Below the pieces are notes generated by a model that saw nothing but the letters and a program-made list of their open reading frames with translations, did no database searches and was not told the origin of the DNA. Made by a program: the position numbers and the translations under genes. A stretch of DNA of 64,000 nt, from assembly GCA_009698575.1 (NCBI GenBank), contig WLPX01000001.1:478158-542157 (forward strand), given 5' to 3'. Within the stretch, counting starts at the first letter, position 1. Every line of letters starts with the position of its first letter. Below are positions 59,866 through 64,000 of this stretch, one piece after another. This stretch comes from Actinomycetota bacterium (lineage in GTDB: Bacteria; Actinomycetota; Actinomycetes; S36-B12; UBA5976).

Positions 59866-61524
59866 TTAATCCTGTGTTGGTGTCCCATACAGCAAGTCAT
59901 CAGCATCTAGGATTCGGTAGGCATAACCCTGTTCAGCCAAGAATCGCTGTCGATGGGCAGCAAAATCAGCATCCACAGTGTCGCGCGTGACAATTGTGTA
60001 GAAGTGCGCGGAACGCTTGTCACCCTTTGGACGAAGTATTCGACCTAGGCGCTGGGCTTCTTCTTGGCGCGAGCCGAAAGTGCCACTGATTTGAATAGCT
60101 ACACCAGCCTCAGGTAAATCTACAGAGAAGTTAGCAACCTTAGAAACTACGAGGACTCGAGTTTCACCTTCGCGGAAAGATTGGAATAAGCGCTCACGTT
60201 CCTTAATGGGAGTTGCGCCAGTAATCGTTGGCACGCCTAAGTGTGTACTGATTTCATCGAGTTGATCTAAGTACTGGCCAATTACCAAAATGTGATCGTC
60301 CGGATGCAAGTTAACTAAATGCTCAACAACGCGGTTTTTGTATGACGTAGTACTTGCTAGGCGATAGCGCTCTTCAGGTTCTGCCATTGCATAAGCCAGG
60401 CGTTCAGCATCTGGCAATGTCACGCGAACTTCAGCACAGTCAGCAGGAGCGATGTAACCCTGGGCTTCGATGTCTTTCCAAGGTGCGTCATAACGTTTCG
60501 GGCCGATTAGTGAAAAGACTTCGCCCTCCATGCCATCTTCGCGAACTAAAGTTGCGGTTAGCCCAAGGCGGCGACGCGCTTGGATGTCTGCAGTAAATCT
60601 AAATACAGGCGCGGGAAGTAAATGGACTTCGTCATAAATGATCAAACCCCAGTCACGTGCATCAAATAATTCCAAGTGAGCGTAAACCCCTTGGCGACGT
60701 GTGGTCATAACTTGATATGTAGCAATCGTTACTGGACGAATTTCTTTGCGAGCACCAGAGTATTCACCAATTTCTTCCTCTGTGAGTGTGGTGCGCTTTA
60801 GTAATTCGGCTTTCCACTGCCGTGCCGAAACTGTATTTGTAACCAGAATCAAAGTTGTCGCGCCAGCAAGAGCCATCGCAGCAGCGCCAACGATAGTTTT
60901 TCCAGCACCACAAGGCAGCACAACAACACCAGAGCCACCGTGCCAAAAACCTTCAGCAGCTTCGCGTTGATATGTGCGAAGCTCAAAGGAATCTTCGGCC
61001 AGCGCAATTGGATGAGCTTCGCCATCAACATAGCCAGCTAAGTCTTCAGCTGGCCAACCTAGTTTTAGTAAGGCTTGCTTGATGTTTCCGCGCTCACTTG
61101 GATGAACTGCGATGGTGTCTTCATCGATGCGCTTACCAACTAGCGGCTTGATTTTCTTGGAATGCAAAATTTCTTCCATGACAGTGCGATCATTTGCAGT
61201 CAAAATCAATCCGTGGACGGGATGCATGTGTAATTGCAGGCGACCATAACGAGCCATAGTTTCTGCGATATCGACTAACAGTGCATGCGGCACTGGGTAA
61301 CGTGAATATTTTAAAAGTGTGTCCACAACAGATTCGGCATCATGTAACGCAGCACGCGCGTTCCATAAACCAAGTGGTGTGATGCGGTAGGTGTGGATGT
61401 GTTCTGGAGCGCGTTCAAGCTCGGCAAATGGTGCAATCGCATGACGGCATTCGCTGCTTAATTCATGATCTATTTCTAGCAACAGCGTTTTATCACTTTG
61501 GACGATCAATGGGCCATCAGTCAT
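59866..61524 (-). CDS. XPB/Rad25-type DNA repair helicase
   Basis: A 552-residue SF2 helicase. Walker A CGAGKT (residues 205-210), DEVH box (298-301), GLTATLVRED with the XPB RED motif (R328-E329-D330), and motif VI (QEEAQRLGRILRP). The N-terminal about 170 residues form a DNA-damage-recognition-like domain. Bacterial XPB unwinds DNA 3'-to-5'; the gene is characteristically paired with the helicase-associated protein gene in Actinobacteria. Its ATG overlaps the partner's stop. Confidence 0.95.
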   Translation of the reverse strand: MTDGPLIVQSDKTLLLEIDHELSSECRHAIAPFAELERAPEHIHTYRITPLGLWNARAALHDAESVVDTLLKYSRYPVPHALLVDIAETMARYGRLQLHMHPVHGLILTANDRTVMEEILHSKKIKPLVGKRIDEDTIAVHPSERGNIKQALLKLGWPAEDLAGYVDGEAHPIALAEDSFELRTYQREAAEGFWHGGSGVVVLPCGAGKTIVGAAAMALAGATTLILVTNTVSARQWKAELLKRTTLTEEEIGEYSGARKEIRPVTIATYQVMTTRRQGVYAHLELFDARDWGLIIYDEVHLLPAPVFRFTADIQARRRLGLTATLVREDGMEGEVFSLIGPKRYDAPWKDIEAQGYIAPADCAEVRVTLPDAERLAYAMAEPEERYRLASTTSYKNRVVEHLVNLHPDDHILVIGQYLDQLDEISTHLGVPTITGATPIKERERLFQSFREGETRVLVVSKVANFSVDLPEAGVAIQISGTFGSRQEEAQRLGRILRPKGDKRSAHFYTIVTRDTVDADFAAHRQRFLAEQGYAYRILDADDLLYGTPTQD

Positions 61525-63827
61525 CAGCCATTTCCTTCTTCGTCAACGTTCTCGGCAAGTTCGGCGCCAGTAATGCGCGCAATCGTAAAGGTGCGAACTT
61601 CATTGGTACGCACATCAAAGGCTGTTAAGAAACCGCCAGAAATAGTCAGTGGTTCAACGATTCGCTCACTGGTCATGCCACCTTTGTCGGCATATCCAAT
61701 CCAAACCTCTTTACCTTGGGCCAAGGCGTTATTTAATAGCGTCAAAGTTTGGGAAGTAGTTGTCCGAGGACCATTGGTTGCTGCTGGCTTACTGGCGTCA
61801 ACTCGCTCACCGGCGCGCAGTGCCTTCACAGCAGCTGTAACCAATCGAGAAGATGGCCCAGTAACCGTAACGGGCGAAGGTGGGGACTTAACAGAAGTGC
61901 GCTTGGTATCCGGGCGGTGAATAAGTACTGTGCCTTCAGCGCTCTCCGCCACTGGGGCATAACCACAATCACGAAGTTTTTCCAGGACGATGTCGGCTGG
62001 GGAAGAGCTAACGACAATTCCAGGCGCCAGTTGGCGGAACTTAAGTGAAGCTAAGCGTCGGTCTGCTTGCACGGTGGCAATCAATTGCTCGTCATCACAC
62101 CGTAAATAGATTGAGGCAACACCAACACGTAGTACACCATGTTTGCGGGCCACATCTTCGATCATGTAAGTCAATGGTTGGGGAAGTGGCGTGCGAGATA
62201 GCCCAGCTAAGAATTCAATAATGTCGTTGGCAGCTTGACCTTGATCTAGCGCGCGACGAATTGAGTTTTCGGTAAATCGATAAGTGGTCGCAGCTCCAGT
62301 TGATTCCACATCAGCCAGGACCGCCATAGTTCGACGTTGATTTGCTGGCAGCCGCCCAGGAGCCAGCGCTGTTAAATCCGCTTGCACAATGATGTGATCA
62401 ACTGGATCGGGCAGTAGTGCGCCTAATACCTTGGTTGGATCCTGTCCTTGCGAAACTGATTTTCCAAAAGATGTCAGCGCACCTAGCGCAGTAATGCCCA
62501 GTGCTGCAGCTTCATCCAAAACTGCTGACACTGCAGCCGCGCGAACTAGTGATGAGCGACGCGGGCGATGCCAATCTAAGTGATCAGTCAAGATTGCCGC
62601 ACTCGTGGTTGTGCCATCAGGCAGGCCAACATAAATGTCTAATAGCGAAATGCGAAGTGGATTGATAAAGCCGCGTTCCACTGCAGAAGTTAAGGCGTTG
62701 ATTCGTTCTGCTCCATCGCCACCAACAACGTGTGCAGCTCGAGCCGTATCCCGCCAAGACTGCGCCAACACGGCCCATCTTGAAGCATCATCAATACTGA
62801 GCCAGCGATCATAAGCAGTAGTTGGTAACCAACCATCTGAAGTGTCCGCGCCTAATAGCCCGGAAGCAAATGCAACTTCAATCACTAACGCAGTTAAGTG
62901 TTCCGAAACTCGCAACAAGTCTTTCGCAGTTGCTAAATCGCGAATTGCTAAACCACCTCCGCGCAATTGTGATGGCGGTTCAATTGACCAAGCTTCAAGC
63001 AAAGTTTCAACGAGTCGGACAAAATCCAAAGCCGCATGAGCACCAGTGTCATTAATTCGTTTCACATCTACTTGACCAAGAATTGGTTGGCCACCATCAG
63101 TCTTGATTTCCCGCATCAACAAACCATTACGAAGCGCCAGAGAAACTTCACGCGGCACTACAACTGTTGAATCATTAGTTGGCACAATCAATTCCTGGGC
63201 GAGTAACCACTCAAGTGGTGACTTAGCGTCTTCGATTCGCACGGAACGATTGGCTTGGCGCATTGTGCCAGCCGGGGTTCCCCACAAAAGTTGATTCATG
63301 ATATCGCGAACTTCATCTGGACCACTTGCCAAAGTTTTGGCCGCCAGAGTTTTCTTTGCTGCGTATTCGCGTACTTGCCTGCGCGAATCTGCAAATGACG
63401 CAGCAAGTCCACATGGATAAGATCCAAATGATTCACGGGCAACACGAACTAAATGAAGTTCTTCGTCATCACCCCAAGCAATTGCGCTGGCTAACAGTCG
63501 ATCGATCGCCGCATCGATTGCAGATTCGTGATAACCAACAGCGCCAACTAATCCAGCGTGCACATCCGTTCGTGAAGCTGGATCAGGTAAGGCAGCAAGG
63601 ACTTCACAAACGCTTAATTCAATATGATTCAGCGCATCGAGTGCGGCACTGACGCTTGGTGAAGTTGTTGCCCGAACAGCCAATTGACCTAAGTCAGTTG
63701 GAACTGGGTGCAGCAAATCTGGGCGCGTTGCGAATAAGACTTCAAGTTGTTCGTCACTTCGCTGGCGTAAGTCATCGGCTAATGAGCGCGGTCTCATGAC
63801 TGTTTCAGCCTTTTTGGAAGTGCCCAT
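61524..63827 (-). CDS. helicase-associated-domain protein (XPB/Ssl2-like)
   Basis: A 767-residue protein with an N-terminal helicase-associated region (RSLADDLRQRSDEQLEVLFA opening) and a C-terminal helicase_C_3 / WYL-like module (KEVWIGYADKGGMTSERIVEPLTI, FLTAFDVRTNEVRTFTIARI). It is the standard upstream partner of XPB in Actinobacteria and may regulate or assist the helicase. The WYL-like part resembles ligand-sensing domains. The 3' end overlaps the XPB start by one base. Confidence 0.9.
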   Translation of the reverse strand: MGTSKKAETVMRPRSLADDLRQRSDEQLEVLFATRPDLLHPVPTDLGQLAVRATTSPSVSAALDALNHIELSVCEVLAALPDPASRTDVHAGLVGAVGYHESAIDAAIDRLLASAIAWGDDEELHLVRVARESFGSYPCGLAASFADSRRQVREYAAKKTLAAKTLASGPDEVRDIMNQLLWGTPAGTMRQANRSVRIEDAKSPLEWLLAQELIVPTNDSTVVVPREVSLALRNGLLMREIKTDGGQPILGQVDVKRINDTGAHAALDFVRLVETLLEAWSIEPPSQLRGGGLAIRDLATAKDLLRVSEHLTALVIEVAFASGLLGADTSDGWLPTTAYDRWLSIDDASRWAVLAQSWRDTARAAHVVGGDGAERINALTSAVERGFINPLRISLLDIYVGLPDGTTTSAAILTDHLDWHRPRRSSLVRAAAVSAVLDEAAALGITALGALTSFGKSVSQGQDPTKVLGALLPDPVDHIIVQADLTALAPGRLPANQRRTMAVLADVESTGAATTYRFTENSIRRALDQGQAANDIIEFLAGLSRTPLPQPLTYMIEDVARKHGVLRVGVASIYLRCDDEQLIATVQADRRLASLKFRQLAPGIVVSSSPADIVLEKLRDCGYAPVAESAEGTVLIHRPDTKRTSVKSPPSPVTVTGPSSRLVTAAVKALRAGERVDASKPAATNGPRTTTSQTLTLLNNALAQGKEVWIGYADKGGMTSERIVEPLTISGGFLTAFDVRTNEVRTFTIARITGAELAENVDEEGNG

Positions 63828-64000
63828 CTTTACACGTTACGCGGTTTATGGTGTCCAGCGCTACTTGAGAATTGTCGGTTTCGCGCTCTCGCCGGAGCCC
63901 AAAAATCGCTGGTTTGGGTGGATTCGGACTTTTCATCTACCCTTGAGTAAGGCAATCGTTTAACGAATGTCACATTAAGTCACCAGCGCAAGGAGAACAC
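63828..64000 (+). promoter_or_regulatory. divergent upstream region and ribosome-binding site of the next gene
   Basis: 173 bases without a coding frame. The last bases hold a strong AAGGAG (63990-63995), so a plus-strand gene very probably begins at or just after position 64001. In Actinobacteria a cold-shock protein gene often lies here, divergent from the helicase pair, but that gene is outside the window. Confidence 0.6.

Overview
The window reads as a stretch of an actinobacterial (Actinomycetota) chromosome of moderate GC. The evidence is the gene order dnaK-grpE-dnaJ-hspR with a perfect HAIR operator, a groEL carrying two CIRCE operators, the XPB helicase / helicase-associated-domain gene pair, and a Tad pilus locus without a secretin, as expected for a single-membrane cell. 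The secreted proteins carry Ig-like repeats and OmpA-like tails that I associate with small-genome aquatic Actinobacteria (Nanopelagicales-like); this placement is inference, not a measurement.

Layout. 1-7.3 kb: a truncated TAP-type peptidase, a VKOR-family protein, an AlkD-type DNA glycosylase, tRNA-Thr(CGU), a large OYE-type flavoprotein, a small anchored protein overlapping a six-repeat membrane protein, and an SDR. 7.4-19.4 kb: a catabolic block made of an acyl-CoA dehydrogenase/kinase pair with a divergent GntR regulator, then SDR, D-amino-acid dehydrogenase and Asp/Glu-racemase-type genes facing a complete 2-oxoacid dehydrogenase operon (E1alpha-E1beta-E2-E3) that ends in a HisD-family dehydrogenase and a strong terminator. 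19.4-30.9 kb: Kup potassium transporter, serine hydrolase, MpaB-type oxygenase, an ECF-like sigma factor divergent from a probable membrane partner, and a run of minus-strand metabolic and repair genes.

31.1-52.6 kb is the most distinctive part, a 21-kb block for the cell surface: a subtilisin-like protease, a beta-helix protein with an OmpA-like tail, a 2806-residue secreted protein joining an animal-type haem peroxidase to RTX calcium-binding, Fn3 and invasin-like Ig repeats, and then a complete Tad/Flp pilus operon (pilin, TadE, TadG, CpaB, CpaE/TadZ, CpaF/TadA, a VWA-TadB fusion, TadC, prepilin peptidase). The 59-residue pilin gene is easily missed.

52.6-64 kb is housekeeping: the dnaK operon under HspR/HAIR control, groEL under HrcA/CIRCE control without a neighbouring groES, and the XPB helicase pair. 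The window closes on the ribosome-binding site of a gene that begins just beyond it.

The best candidates for a second look are the peroxidase-RTX-adhesin and its link to the pilus locus, the VWA-TadB fusion, a long interrupted inverted repeat in front of the secreted protease, and the two catabolic modules.
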